From: an uncultured Prevotellaceae bacterium
GTDB taxonomy: Bacteria; Bacteroidota; Bacteroidia; Bacteroidales; Bacteroidaceae
NCBI GenBank assembly: GCA_937877605.1
Contig: CALFJA010000120.1
Location: 1-49,841, forward strand
Direction of reading: 5' to 3'
Length of the DNA stretch: 49,841 nt
The translations under genes were made by a program, and so were the position numbers. The notes under the pieces were generated by a model that was given only the letters and a program-made list of their open reading frames with translations, had not been told where the DNA came from and did no database searches. How positions within the stretch are numbered: position 1 is the first letter of the stretch; each line of letters begins with the position of its first letter. Below are positions 25,644 through 35,200 of this stretch, piece after piece.

Positions 25644-26684
25644 ATGAGCAAGAAAACAATTCTCGTAACGGGAGGAACCGGTTTCATTGGTTCACACACG
25701 ACAGTGGAACTCCAGCAAGCAGGTTACGATGTGGTGGTCATTGACAACCTTTCCAATTCCAAGATTGAGGTCTTGGACGGTATTGAAAAGATTACGGGCA
25801 TCCGTCCGGCATTCGAAAAGGTCGACCTTCAGGATTTCAACGCCACGAGGGGAGTCTTCGAGAAGTATCCGGAAATTGAGGGTATCATCCACTTCGCAGC
25901 GTCCAAGGCTGTGGGTGAAAGTGTGGAGAAGCCTTTGCTTTATTATCGCAACAACATCACCTCGCTCATCAATCTGCTGGAACTGATGCCGCAATACAAT
26001 GTGAAGGGCATCATCTTCTCTTCCAGTTGTACGGTGTATGGGCAGCCTAGTAACGAAAACCTTCCCGTGACGGAACAGGCACCGATACAGAAGGCGCTCT
26101 CTCCCTACGGCAACACAAAGCAAATAAACGAGGAAATCATTCAGGATTACATCCACAGCGGCGCACCAATCAAGTCAATCATACTGCGCTATTTCAATCC
26201 AATAGGAGCACACCCTTCTGCCAACATCGGTGAGTTGCCGCTCGGTGTGCCGATGAACCTGATTCCCTTCGTAACACAGACAGCCATCGGTGTGCGCAAG
26301 CAACTGAAGATTTTCGGCAACGACTATGGTACTCCCGACGGTACTTGCATCCGCGACTACATCTATGTGGTCGATCTTGCCAAGGCACATGTGGTGGCCA
26401 TGACCCGCGTGCTGGAAGAAGATGGCGATGCCGTGGAGTTTTTCAACATCGGGACTGGTCGTGGCGTCAGTACGCTCGAAGTGGTGGAAGGCTTTGAACG
26501 AGCTACGGGAGTGAAACTCAACTGGGAGTATGCTCCGCGCCGCGAAGGTGATATCGAAAAAGTTTGGGGCAATGTAGACCATGCCAACAAAGTGTTGGGC
26601 TGGAAAGCCGAAACTCCATTGGACGAAGTTTTGCGTACGGCCTGGGAATGGCAGAAGAAACTCCGTGAAGATGGAGTCATGTAA
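25644..26684 (+). CDS. galE: UDP-glucose 4-epimerase
   Basis: GalE interconverts UDP-glucose and UDP-galactose, feeding galactose use and surface polysaccharide synthesis. The 346-residue product has the NAD-binding GGTGFIGSH (about 9-17), VIDNLSNS, HFAASKAVGESV, SSSCTVYGQP, the catalytic YGNTK (Tyr-x-x-x-Lys) and RYFNPIGAHPS, and PDGTCIRDYIYVVDLAKAH, all typical of GalE. Length is typical. It is followed by the rpsP promoter, so rpsP is likely transcribed separately. Confidence 0.95.
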   Translation: MSKKTILVTGGTGFIGSHTTVELQQAGYDVVVIDNLSNSKIEVLDGIEKITGIRPAFEKVDLQDFNATRGVFEKYPEIEGIIHFAASKAVGESVEKPLLYYRNNITSLINLLELMPQYNVKGIIFSSSCTVYGQPSNENLPVTEQAPIQKALSPYGNTKQINEEIIQDYIHSGAPIKSIILRYFNPIGAHPSANIGELPLGVPMNLIPFVTQTAIGVRKQLKIFGNDYGTPDGTCIRDYIYVVDLAKAHVVAMTRVLEEDGDAVEFFNIGTGRGVSTLEVVEGFERATGVKLNWEYAPRREGDIEKVWGNVDHANKVLGWKAETPLDEVLRTAWEWQKKLREDGVM

Positions 26685-26700
26685 AAAAACTGAAGAAAAA

Positions 26701-26732
26701 ATTGTCTGCGTGCGGAAAAAACAGTAATTTTG
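26701..26732 (+). promoter_or_regulatory. Promoter of rpsP
   Basis: ATTG at 26701-26704 and TAATTTTG at 26725-26732, 20 nt apart. The leader contains a GCTGTTA-CGAGA-TAGCAGC stem-loop (26738-26756) between the promoter and the ATG. Confidence 0.55.
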
Positions 26733-26787
26733 CACCCGCTGTTACGAGATAGCAGCAATAAGTCAAACAATTAACAACAAAAAACAA

Positions 26788-27318
26788 ATGGCAACAAAAA
26801 TCAGACTGCAACGCGGTGGCCACAAAGGATACGCTGTTTATCGTATCGTAGTCGCCGATGTTCGCGCACCACGTGATGGTCGCTTCACTGAGAAACTGGG
26901 AACATACAATCCTAACACTGTTCCCGCAACTGTAGACTTGAATTTTGAAAGAGCGCTTTATTGGGTTGAGACTGGTGCACAGCCAACCGATACTGTGCGC
27001 ACCATCCTGAAGAAGGAGGGTGTTTATCTGATGAAGCACCTCCGCGGTGGTGTTCGCAAGGGCGCATTCGACGAGGAAACTGCTCAGAAGAGATTTGCTG
27101 AATGGAAAGAAGTGAAGGTAAAGGCTATGGAAGGCCTTGTTGAGAACGAAATTATCAACAAGCGCAATCTCGCAGCCGCTCGCCTGAAAGACGAGAAGGC
27201 AAAGAACGAAGCCCTGGCCAAGAAGATTGCAGAGAAGAAGGCCGCTGCTGTTGCAGAAGCCGCTCCTGCCGAAGAACCTGCTGAGGAAGCACCCGTTGAG
27301 GAAACTCCTGCAGAATAA
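26788..27318 (+). CDS. rpsP: 30S ribosomal protein S16, long Bacteroidetes form
   Basis: S16 is a 30S assembly protein. The first 90 residues (MATKIRLQRGGHKGYAVYRIVVADVR, GRFTEKLGTYNPN) are the conserved S16 domain. Residues 95-176 are a charged Lys/Glu/Ala-rich extension ending in Ala-Pro-Glu repeats, as in many Bacteroidetes S16 proteins. Its own promoter and a strong terminator frame it. Confidence 0.95.
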   Translation: MATKIRLQRGGHKGYAVYRIVVADVRAPRDGRFTEKLGTYNPNTVPATVDLNFERALYWVETGAQPTDTVRTILKKEGVYLMKHLRGGVRKGAFDEETAQKRFAEWKEVKVKAMEGLVENEIINKRNLAAARLKDEKAKNEALAKKIAEKKAAAVAEAAPAEEPAEEAPVEETPAE

Positions 27319-27340
27319 TTCTCCACAGGCAAGCAAAACA

Positions 27341-27370
27341 AAAGGTGTCTCGATTTTGAGGCACCTTTTT
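27341..27370. terminator. Terminator between rpsP and the RSH gene
   Basis: AAAGGTGTCTC pairs with GAGGCACCTTT (one G-T pair); the T-run on the plus strand follows and an A-rich run precedes, so it can serve both convergent genes. Confidence 0.85.
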
Positions 27371-27376
27371 TGTTTG

Positions 27377-29599
27377 TCACCAGCGGCCGACTTGCTTGAC
27401 GCCTTTGACCGTCTTCAGTTTTTTGATAATCGCATCCAGATGTGAGGTGTCGTCGAGCATGATGACGATTGTTCCGCTGAAAAGCCCGTCGTGTGAATCG
27501 ACATTGATATTGCGGATGGTTAGTTTCTCCTCTTTGGAAATGATGTTCGTAATGTTGTTGATAATGCCGATATCGTCCTGGCCTACGACTTTCAGGGTGA
27601 TGTTGTACTTTGAGGCTCCCTTGCCGCTCCATTGCGCTTTCACCACACGGTAGGGGTGGTGAAGTTGCATGTCGCGGGCATTAGGACAACTCATCCTGTG
27701 TATCTTGATGCCGTTGTTCACCGTGACGAATCCGAAAATCTTGTCACCATAGATGGGCTGGCAGCATTTTGCCAGCGTGTAGTCAACACCCTTCAGGTTC
27801 TGATCAATCACCAGCACATCGTCGTTTTCCTTCAGTTGCTGCTCGTTGGGATTGTTGTACAGGAACTCCTCTGCCGAGAGCGACGGCTTCGGCTGTTCTT
27901 TCTGGCCGAGGGTGCCGGTCTCTTTCAGTTCAAGGTATTTGTCTATTACATCACTGGCGTTGAGCTTGTTGTCGGCCAACTGCTTGTAGAACTCAGTAGT
28001 TTCCTTGAAGCCAAGTTTCTTTACCAGTTGTGACATGATGGCTTCTTCCAGTTCTATCTTCCTGTTTTTCAGCCGGCGCTCCAGCAGTTCCTTGGCGTAG
28101 AGACCGTCCTTTATTTGTGTTTCCTTCAGGGCCAGTTTGATTTTTGACTTGGCGCGCGGCGATTTCACAATGCCAAGCCAACTCTGGTTGGGCTTTTGGG
28201 TCGACGAGGTGAGTATTTCCACGGTGTCGCCTGAATGCAGTTCCTGCTTGATGGGAACATTCTTCCCGTTAACACGGCCGCCGATACATCTGTTGCCCAC
28301 ACCGGAGTGGATGTGGTAGGCAAAGTCAAGGATGGTGGCACCGTGGGAGAGTTTCATCAAATCCCCCTTCGGTGTAAAAACAAAGACATCTTCGTCCAGT
28401 TTCCGTGCGGTGTAGGTGTCGTCCGTCCCATTTGCATCGTCGGCGCTTTCCAGCGCAGCCCGCACATTGGCAAGCCACTTGTCCATGCCTTGTTCGCCTT
28501 TGACTCCCTTGTAGCGCCAATGGGCGGCGAGCCCGTGTTCGGCAATCTCGTCCATGCGTTCAGTCCGGATCTGTATCTCCACCCATTTGCCCTCAGGCCC
28601 CTGCACAGTGGTATGAAGGCTCTCGTAGCCATTGCTCTTGGGCACCGAAAGCCAGTCGCGCAGGCGTTTCGGATTGGGAACATACATGTCGGTGACGATG
28701 GAATAGACCTGCCAGCATTGTTGCTTTTCCTTTTCCACGGGCGAATCCAGTATGATGCGAATGGCAAACAGGTCGTAGATTCCCTCGAAGCCACAGCGTT
28801 GCTTCTTCATCTTCTGCCAGATGGAATGGATTGATTTTGTGCGTCCCTTAATGTGGAATTTCAGCCCGGCATCCGTCAGGTTTTTCTCGATAGGAGTGAT
28901 GAAATCGGCTATATATTTGTCGCGTGAGCGTTTCGTCGCACTCAGTTTTTCCCTGATCATGTAGTAGGCCTCGTGTTCCAGATATTTTAGGCTGAGGTCT
29001 TCCAACTCGCTCTTCAGCTGATAGAGTCCCAGCTTATGCGCCAGCGGGGCGTAGAGATAGGAGGCTTCCTTGCTGACGAGCATCTTGGTCTCATCGTCTT
29101 CGTGATCGCGTATCTGGCGCATCAGGTTCAGGCGGTCGGCAATCAGGATGAGTACTACGCGCATATCCTCGGCAACGGTCAGCAGCAGATTGCGGAAGTT
29201 TTCGCTTTCCGTTGCACGGTTCCTGTTCATGATGTCTTTGACTTTCATCAGACCGCGCACTATCACTACGACATCGTTCCCAAAGTCGTCCTCCATCTCT
29301 TTTTCACTGAACAGCTGGCAGGCATTGGAATGAAACAGCAGCAAGGCAATCATGCTGTCGCGCTTTAGTCCGATGCTTTCAACGGCAAGCTCGGTGGTCT
29401 GCAGGGCATGCAGGATGGGATTAAGCCCGAGAGGAGTGGGCACAATTTTACCTTCACGCTGCGCACAGAGCAGGTAATAGTCCAACTTATCCTGGTCATC
29501 GGCAGTGATTCCTATGACAGGATTGGTTGAAAGCCGTTGGTAAAGTTCTTCCAGCAGCTGTTTTTCCTGTTCCGAAAAGCGTAAAAAATGAAGCGGCAT
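27377..29599 (-). CDS. RelA/SpoT homologue with degenerate hydrolase domain
   Basis: The 740-residue product is a long RSH protein that should make (p)ppGpp under amino-acid stress. Domain order is pseudo-HD (about 50-165), synthetase (about 230-360, with IYDLFAIRI and GYESLHTTVQGPEGKWVEIQIRT), TGS (about 390-455, DEDVFVFTPKGDLMKL), Zn-finger/conserved-Cys region (about 610-650, AKCCQPI and SCPNA) and ACT (about 665-738). The hydrolase HDxxED motif is replaced: where ALLHDVVEDT is expected the protein reads ALLLFHSNAC (85-94), and DRLHNM reads DRLNLM. This predicts a RelA-like synthetase without hydrolase. A second RSH with intact HD is expected elsewhere. Confidence 0.93.
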   Translation of the reverse strand: MPLHFLRFSEQEKQLLEELYQRLSTNPVIGITADDQDKLDYYLLCAQREGKIVPTPLGLNPILHALQTTELAVESIGLKRDSMIALLLFHSNACQLFSEKEMEDDFGNDVVVIVRGLMKVKDIMNRNRATESENFRNLLLTVAEDMRVVLILIADRLNLMRQIRDHEDDETKMLVSKEASYLYAPLAHKLGLYQLKSELEDLSLKYLEHEAYYMIREKLSATKRSRDKYIADFITPIEKNLTDAGLKFHIKGRTKSIHSIWQKMKKQRCGFEGIYDLFAIRIILDSPVEKEKQQCWQVYSIVTDMYVPNPKRLRDWLSVPKSNGYESLHTTVQGPEGKWVEIQIRTERMDEIAEHGLAAHWRYKGVKGEQGMDKWLANVRAALESADDANGTDDTYTARKLDEDVFVFTPKGDLMKLSHGATILDFAYHIHSGVGNRCIGGRVNGKNVPIKQELHSGDTVEILTSSTQKPNQSWLGIVKSPRAKSKIKLALKETQIKDGLYAKELLERRLKNRKIELEEAIMSQLVKKLGFKETTEFYKQLADNKLNASDVIDKYLELKETGTLGQKEQPKPSLSAEEFLYNNPNEQQLKENDDVLVIDQNLKGVDYTLAKCCQPIYGDKIFGFVTVNNGIKIHRMSCPNARDMQLHHPYRVVKAQWSGKGASKYNITLKVVGQDDIGIINNITNIISKEEKLTIRNINVDSHDGLFSGTIVIMLDDTSHLDAIIKKLKTVKGVKQVGRW

Positions 29600-29621
29600 A
29601 CCTATTGATGTTAAATCTATG

Positions 29622-29653
29622 CAAAGGTAATTAATTCATCCTTGATACCCAAA
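29622..29653 (-). promoter_or_regulatory. Promoter of the RSH gene
   Basis: The minus strand reads TTTG (29650-29653), 20 nt, TACCTTTG (29622-29629), 22 nt before the ATG. Divergent from the DUF4301 promoter. Confidence 0.65.
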
Positions 29654-29675
29654 TGCGCATTTGTTTTTAATATTT

Positions 29676-29706
29676 TTTGTCATTCACGGGGTTTTGCTTA
29701 CTTTTG
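29676..29706 (+). promoter_or_regulatory. Promoter of the DUF4301 gene
   Basis: TTTG (29676-29679), 19 nt, TACTTTTG (29699-29706). It implies a leader of about 60 nt before ATG 29771 and rules out the alternative start at 29717 or makes it very close to the transcription start. Confidence 0.65.
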
Positions 29707-29770
29707 AAGTCGAGACTTGTTCACTCGTTTACCAGTCTACAAAAACACACCTAACCTAAACTCTAATTAT

Positions 29771-31303
29771 ATGTTATCAGAGAAAGACCTACAACAGATT
29801 GCCCTCCGCGGAATTTCGGAAGAGCAACTAAATGCGCAACTGCAACAGATTGAGCAGGGCTTCCCCTTCCTGCGCCTGGATGCCGCCGCCAGCATCGGCA
29901 ATGGCATCGTTGCCACCGATGTTGAACAGCGTGCCGAACTGTGCCGTGAATGGGACGACTACAAGGCAGAAGGCAAGTCCATTGTTAAGTTTGTACCGGC
30001 ATCTGGTGCGGCCAGCCGTATGTTCAAGGACATGTTCGCCTTCTTATCTGCACCCTATGATGCTCCCACTACCGACTTTGAAAAGACCTTCTTTGCCAAC
30101 ATTCGGAAGTTTGCCTTCCGCGAGGCACTGTGCAAGAAATGCCAGGATAACGAGGGAAAGCACATTCGTGAACTACTGGCCGACGAAAGCTATAAGCCCA
30201 TCGTGGCTAATATGCTCGAAACCAAAGGGCTGAACTACGGTTTCCTTCCGAAGGGGCTCCTGCAGTTCCATGAATACGAAGATGGTGTGCGTACGGCCAT
30301 GGAAGAACACTTGGTGGAAGCTGCACAGTATGCTGCCTCCGACGGGAAGGCCAATGTGCATTTCACCGTCAGCCACGAGCACCTCGCACTGTTCCAGCAG
30401 ATGGTAAATGAAAAGGCAGAGAGCTACGGTAAGAAGTTCGGCCTGCAATACAACATCACCTTCTCCGAGCAGAAACCCAGCACCGACACGGTTGCGGCCA
30501 ACATGGACAACACACCGTTCCGCAACGATGACGGCTCGTTGCTGTTCCGACCGGGCGGACACGGGGCGTTGATTGAGAACCTCAACGAGATTGATGCCGA
30601 TGTGGTGTTCATCAAGAACATCGACAATGTGGTGCCCGACCGCCTGAAGGACGAGACCACCGAATACAAGAATGTGATTGCCGGCTTGTTGGTGCACCTG
30701 CAGAAGCGCGTCTTCGACTATCTGCGGCTGCTTGACAAGGGTGACTTGGATCGCCGCAAGTTGGATGAAATCCTGCATTTCGTTGAATCGGAACTGTTCT
30801 GCCGCAAAGCCGATGCCGCCAACCTTTCCGACGACGGCCTGAAAGCCTATCTCCACAAGAGACTGAATCGCCCGATGCGTGTCTGCGGCGTGGTGAAGAA
30901 TGTGGGCGAACCAGGCGGAGGGCCGTTCCTCACCTATAATCAGGATGGTACCGTCAGCCTCCAAATCCTCGAGTCGAGCCAGATTGACAAGAACAACGAG
31001 GAATATGTGCGCATGTTCAACGAGGGCACGCACTTCAATCCCGTTGATTTGGTCTGCGCCACCAAGGACTACAAGGGGCAGCCCTTCAACCTCAAGGACT
31101 ATGTCGACCGCCAGACGGGCTTCATCAGCTACAAGAGCAAGAACGGCCGTGAACTGAAGGCACTCGAATTGCCTGGCCTGTGGAACGGTGCCATGAGCGA
31201 CTGGATAACGGTGTTTGTGGAAGTACCACTGGGCACCTTCAATCCCGTGAAGACCGTCAACGACCTGCTTCGTCCGCAGCATCAGGGCAAGGCATTGCAC
31301 TAA
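29771..31303 (+). CDS. DUF4301 family protein
   Basis: The 510-residue cytosolic protein begins MLSEKDLQQIALRGISEEQL and contains FVPASGAASRMFKDM (about 90-104) and RPGGHGALIENLNEIDADVVFIKNIDN (about 255-280), the signature of the Bacteroidetes DUF4301 family. The ASGAASRMF and PGGHGAL motifs recall nucleotidyltransferase loops, so a sugar-nucleotide enzyme is conceivable, but the reaction is unknown to me. Start 29771 is chosen over 29717 for homology and promoter position. It is monocistronic, bounded by a terminator at 31312. Confidence 0.85.
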   Translation: MLSEKDLQQIALRGISEEQLNAQLQQIEQGFPFLRLDAAASIGNGIVATDVEQRAELCREWDDYKAEGKSIVKFVPASGAASRMFKDMFAFLSAPYDAPTTDFEKTFFANIRKFAFREALCKKCQDNEGKHIRELLADESYKPIVANMLETKGLNYGFLPKGLLQFHEYEDGVRTAMEEHLVEAAQYAASDGKANVHFTVSHEHLALFQQMVNEKAESYGKKFGLQYNITFSEQKPSTDTVAANMDNTPFRNDDGSLLFRPGGHGALIENLNEIDADVVFIKNIDNVVPDRLKDETTEYKNVIAGLLVHLQKRVFDYLRLLDKGDLDRRKLDEILHFVESELFCRKADAANLSDDGLKAYLHKRLNRPMRVCGVVKNVGEPGGGPFLTYNQDGTVSLQILESSQIDKNNEEYVRMFNEGTHFNPVDLVCATKDYKGQPFNLKDYVDRQTGFISYKSKNGRELKALELPGLWNGAMSDWITVFVEVPLGTFNPVKTVNDLLRPQHQGKALH

Positions 31304-31311
31304 ATGATCCG

Positions 31312-31346
31312 GCGGAGTAGGGGGATTCCCCCTTGCTCCGCTTTTA
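31312..31346 (+). terminator. Terminator after the DUF4301 gene
   Basis: GCGGAG...GGGGG pairs with CCCCC...CTCCGC around a small loop, followed by TTTTATTTT. Confidence 0.85.
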
Positions 31347-31392
31347 TTTTGTCTGTAAAAAACATCTTTGGAAAAAGAAAACGGCAAAAAAG

Positions 31393-31423
31393 TTTGGAAT
31401 ATAAAAAAATACTTTTACCTTTG
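31393..31423 (+). promoter_or_regulatory. Promoter of the tRNA-Ser/tRNA-Glu transcript
   Basis: TTTG (31393-31396), 19 nt, TACCTTTG (31416-31423), 39 nt before the tRNA-Ser. Confidence 0.65.
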
Positions 31424-31462
31424 CAGCGCATTAAATGTTTCGGTACATCCGACAATCTGCAT

Positions 31463-31549
31463 GGAAGTTTGGGTGAGTGGCTGAAACCAGCAGTTTGCTA
31501 AACTGCCGTGCGGGTAACCGTACCGGGGGTTCGAATCCCCCAGCTTCCG
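31463..31549 (+). tRNA. tRNA-Ser(GCT)
   Basis: Acceptor GGAAGTT pairs with AGCTTCC (one G-T pair), discriminator G. Anticodon stem GCAGT/ACTGC holds loop TTGCTAA, anticodon GCT. A long variable arm and T-arm GGGGGTTCGAATCCCCC confirm a class II serine tRNA. No CCA encoded. Confidence 0.95.
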
Positions 31550-31569
31550 CAGCATTTCAATGCTTATCC

Positions 31570-31641
31570 GGTGGATTCATCTAATGGTTAGGATACAAGA
31601 TTCTCAATCTTGGCATAGGGGTTCGATTCCCCTATCCACTA
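31570..31641 (+). tRNA. tRNA-Glu(CTC)
   Basis: Cloverleaf with anticodon stem CAAGA/TCTTG and loop TTCTCAA, anticodon CTC; T-arm GGGGTTCGATTCCCC. Acceptor GGTGGAT/ATCCACT has a G-T first pair. Follows tRNA-Ser after 20 nt. Confidence 0.9.
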
Positions 31642-31642
31642 C

Positions 31643-31674
31643 AAAGGCTCCCAGTTGGCTGGGAGTCTTTTTTT
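31643..31674 (+). terminator. Terminator after the tRNA pair
   Basis: GCTCCCAG-TTGG-CTGGGAGT stem followed by seven T. Confidence 0.9.
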
Positions 31675-31722
31675 GTTTCCGAAAAAGAGTTCTGAAACAT
31701 CTGAGAGACATAACTCCCCTGA

Positions 31723-31775
31723 CCCCTCTTTGCTAAAGAGGGGAAGTCTGGACTCCTCCCTTGAAACAAGGGAGG
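31723..31775. repeat. Two consecutive perfect 9-bp stem-loops
   Basis: CCCCTCTTT-GCT-AAAGAGGGG (31723-31743) and CCTCCCTTG-AAA-CAAGGGAGG (31755-31775) are separated by 11 bp. Non-coding, no T-run, so not ordinary terminators; they resemble short palindromic repeats and the GC-rich palindromes inside the AddB-like gene. Confidence 0.8.
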
Positions 31776-31836
31776 CTGGGAGCGTTCTGAAAAGTCAGAG
31801 ATTTGTCTTTTCAACCGCTTGATTTCCAACGAATTG

Positions 31837-31924
31837 CGTTTAAGGCTCAAATGCAATCCGTTTGGGGCTCTTTCGCATGCCGTTTGGGCGGCAGTTACAA
31901 TGCGTTTAGGGCCAAAACGGAAAA
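31837..31924. repeat. Array of four degenerate 22-bp units, left of the nuclease island
   Basis: CGTTT occurs at 31837, 31859, 31881 and 31903, exactly 22 bp apart, each followed by a G-rich AGGCTC/GGGGCTC/GGGCGGC/AGGGCC part. Unit two reads CGTTTGGGGCTCTTTCGCAT and on. It lies between tRNA-Glu and tRNA-Gly. A second array of the same kind lies at 43917. Confidence 0.9.
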
Positions 31925-31980
31925 TCGCTTCAAAGTAAAAGCAGCAGGGTGGTGTGCCTCTGCTGCTTTTACTTTTTGTG

Positions 31981-32053
31981 AGCGGTAGACGAGGTTCGAA
32001 CTCGCGACCCTCAGCTTGGGAAGCTGATGCTCTGCCAACTGAGCTACTACCGC
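31981..32053 (-). tRNA. tRNA-Gly(CCC)
   Basis: On the minus strand: acceptor GCGGTAG/CTACCGC, D-arm GCTCAGTTGGCAGAGC, anticodon loop TTCCCAA (CCC), T-arm CGAGTTCGAACCTCG. Discriminator T. Confidence 0.93.
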
Positions 32054-32067
32054 ACTGCCTTTCCTGG

Positions 32068-32140
<73 letters not shown>

Positions 32141-32228
32141 ATGCTGTGCTTTCAGGGTGCAAATGTAATGAAAAGTTTGTGAACGGGAAAATATTTTTTA
32201 ATGTTTATGCCCTTCCTATGACAAGTCC

Positions 32229-32267
32229 TGAAAAAAAAGGAAGGCACCCGATTCGGATGCCTTCCTG
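32229..32267 (-). terminator. Terminator of the endonuclease I gene
   Basis: AGGAAGGCA/TGCCTTCCT stem with a partly paired interior; on the minus strand it is followed by eight T. It lies 23 bp after the stop. Confidence 0.9.
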
Positions 32268-32289
32268 CTATGGTGAAGTAGTGGCGGTT

Positions 32290-35200
32290 TTACTTTATCA
32301 CCACTTTCTTTCCGTTCACGATATAGACTCCGCGCTGGAGGTTGCCGTTCTTCACACGACGGCCGTCGAGGGTATAGATGGCAGCATTGTCCAGTCCGTT
32401 GTCTGTAGATGTTTCCAGTCCTACGATGCCTGTTGTCTCATCGGCAAAGGCAAACCCGTTGGCCTGTACGAGCGACGCCTTGTTGTTAGGAACCACCAGG
32501 TAGGCCTTGTGGGCTCCGTTGGTGAAGGCAGCACCGCCGCTTGCACCCCAGTACCAGCCGAGCGTGCCTGCATCCTGGGCGGCGTTGAGCGAAAGCTTGT
32601 AGTACTTGGCACCGCCTGTGGTCGTGGCTGCCTCGTTCGAACCACTCATGTCGCTGTTGCCGTCAGGGTCGGCTGTCGTGCTGGTTACAAAGAATTCGTA
32701 GGTGGCAGGTGTCGCGGAGTAAATCACAACAGCCTCGCCGGCTGGAATAATCGATTCGGCGGCATAGGTCTTGCTACGCTCAGGCTTGCCGCTGTCGTTG
32801 ATCTTGTAGGTGTAGGCCGTAACATTCGTAGGCACAATCAGGTTCAGGTCGCCGTAATACATCGTACCATACTGCGCCGCAGAAATGGTGGAGGTGATGT
32901 ATTCAACACGCTTGTAGAGCTGGATGGCTTTCTGATTCGTGTAGGAACTAGACCTATAGTAACGATATCTGTTATTGGTTGTTCCTGTGGCACTATTGAA
33001 ACGCAGGTATGCACCACCACTACCAACGATGTTTACATTGCCACTACTATCGAATGAAATGGAGTTCGCATATCCAGTACTTTCGTTGTTTTTGTCCATG
33101 CCGTTTGAATCTGAAGTTTTTCCAATCCAGTAACCGGAGGCACTCTTGATGTTGTAGTTTGATGAACCTTCTGTAATGGTGAACGAACTAGCATCAATAG
33201 CATCTGTTGCTGTGATGTAGTTTGGCGTCTTGTCTGTATTTATGGTAACAGAAATGTAGTTGGCTGTCACATCGAGATTTGACAGTGAACCATCAAAAGC
33301 ATTGGGGCCGCTTTCATATACAATCAGATACTTTTCTCCGCTGACCAGTTCGTCGGTAGAGGTTATCTTCACATAGCGTGCGCTGGTGGTTGATGTGGAG
33401 GCACTGATGGTGTAGGTGGCCGATGCCACTTCGCTGTTGGTATAGCCCGACAGCACAGCGATGGCTTTGATTGTGGTTGTTGCGCTAACAGGAATTGCGG
33501 TGCTATATACCGACGAAGCGGTAGTTGGTGTGTCACCGTTAGTTGTATAGTAGATGGTAGCACCGTCGGTGGCGCAGCTGATGGTCACGCTCTGCGCCGA
33601 GGTGTAGGTACCGCCTGCCGGTGAGAAGGTCGGGGTCTCTACCTGCGGAATATTGATGGTGTAGGTGGCCGTTGCCACTTCACTGTTGGTCATGCCGCTC
33701 TTCACGGCCAGGGCCTTGATGGTGGCCGTCGACGAAACGCTGATGGCACTGCTGTAGACCGATGAAGATGTAGTCGGCGTACTGCCGTCGGTGGTGTAGT
33801 AGATGGTTGCACCACTGGTAGTGCTGCTAATGGTTACACTCTGTGCCGAAGTGTAAGTTCCGGCGGCCGGCGAGAAAGTCGGAGTTTCCACTGCGGAAGA
33901 AGTAGAGGCCTTCTGCTTATACAGTTGTACAAAAACACCAGTGGAGCTCGAGTAGCAACGGAACTTTAAATTACTTGTGCTTGTGTTGAACCGTATATAA
34001 TAACCTGATGTTCCGACATTTTGTATCTGGAATAAGTTCGAAGATACAGAAATTGCCCATTTTGCTGTGTTCGCAGTTGTATTTTCTGCGGTATGTAATG
34101 CATTCGAGCTACTCGTCAATGCAAGGTAATAACTATTAGTTGCATCATAGAATGTCCATGCACCGCTTGAACCGCCTAAGGTCAATGGAGCCACACTGCT
34201 TCCGTTTGTGTCAGTTCCCAGATTGATGACATTGCTTGATGGCGTTACTGTAACAGTTGTGCCCCAATTGGATGATACGCCAGTGTATGCATAATATGTA
34301 TCACTATAATTGGCAACCAGCAGGTATTTTGCTCCGGCTTCTAAATCACTGGTGGAGGTAATCAGTTCGTATTCGTCATCGCTGCTACTGCTGCCGCCAC
34401 CACCACTCTCGTTAATCGTGTAGGCAGCCGATGCCACTTCGCTATTGGTCATGCCTGACTTCACGGCAATTGCCTTGATGGTCATGCTTGAAGAAACTGC
34501 AATGGCACTGCTGTATACTGACGAAGATGTCGTTGGTGTTGTCCCGTCGGTGGTGTAATAGATGGTAGCACCGCTTGTTGAGCAACTGATGGTAACGCTC
34601 TGGGCTGCGGTATAAGTGCCGGCGGCCGGCGAGAAAGTCGGAGTAGCCACTTGCGGAATGTTAATCGTGTAAGTTCCGGAAGTCACAGAACTGGCTGTTC
34701 CGCTCAAAACAGCCACTGCTTTCAGTGTGCAACTCTCTGAAATGCTGACAGTGCCACCATTGCTAAGAGTTGTTCCTGTTGTAGCCGTTGGTGTTGTACC
34801 GTCAGTTGTGTAGCGAATGGTAGCACCGCTTGTGGTCGAACTGATTGTCACAGTCTGTGCCGCGGTGTATGTTCCTGCTGCAGGACTAAATGTCGGAGCA
34901 TTGACAGTTGTGCTTGTTGTCTTCTCAACGTATAGATCTGCTTCTGCTTGTGCGGAAGTATAAGTAGTGAATCGAGGGGTACTGCTATTGTAATACATCG
35001 TTCCATAGGATGATGTATGTGCAATCTGATAGCCATTATTACTACCTGCTGATGCCGTCCAAACATATACTTGCGAAGTACTGAAGGAAAGCTTCTTTGC
35101 TGCAGTAGCAGTCAAATAACCTCCAAGATCGGAATTATAGAGCGAATAGTTGCTGCCACTTACTCCCAAAGTAAACACTGCGACATTGCTGTCTATGGTT

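Noticed and set aside
26738..26756. Riboswitch or ribosomal-protein autoregulatory leader before rpsP
   Set aside because: Only one short stem-loop is visible; no known leader architecture fits.
30173..31387. Minus-strand frame of 404 codons
   Set aside because: Antisense shadow of the DUF4301 gene with no family features; it results from GC-rich codon use.
31723..31775. Rho-independent terminators
   Set aside because: The stems are perfect but lack a T-run on either strand, and no gene ends next to them.
31837..31924. CRISPR array
   Set aside because: Units are degenerate and adjoin directly without unique spacers; no cas genes are nearby.
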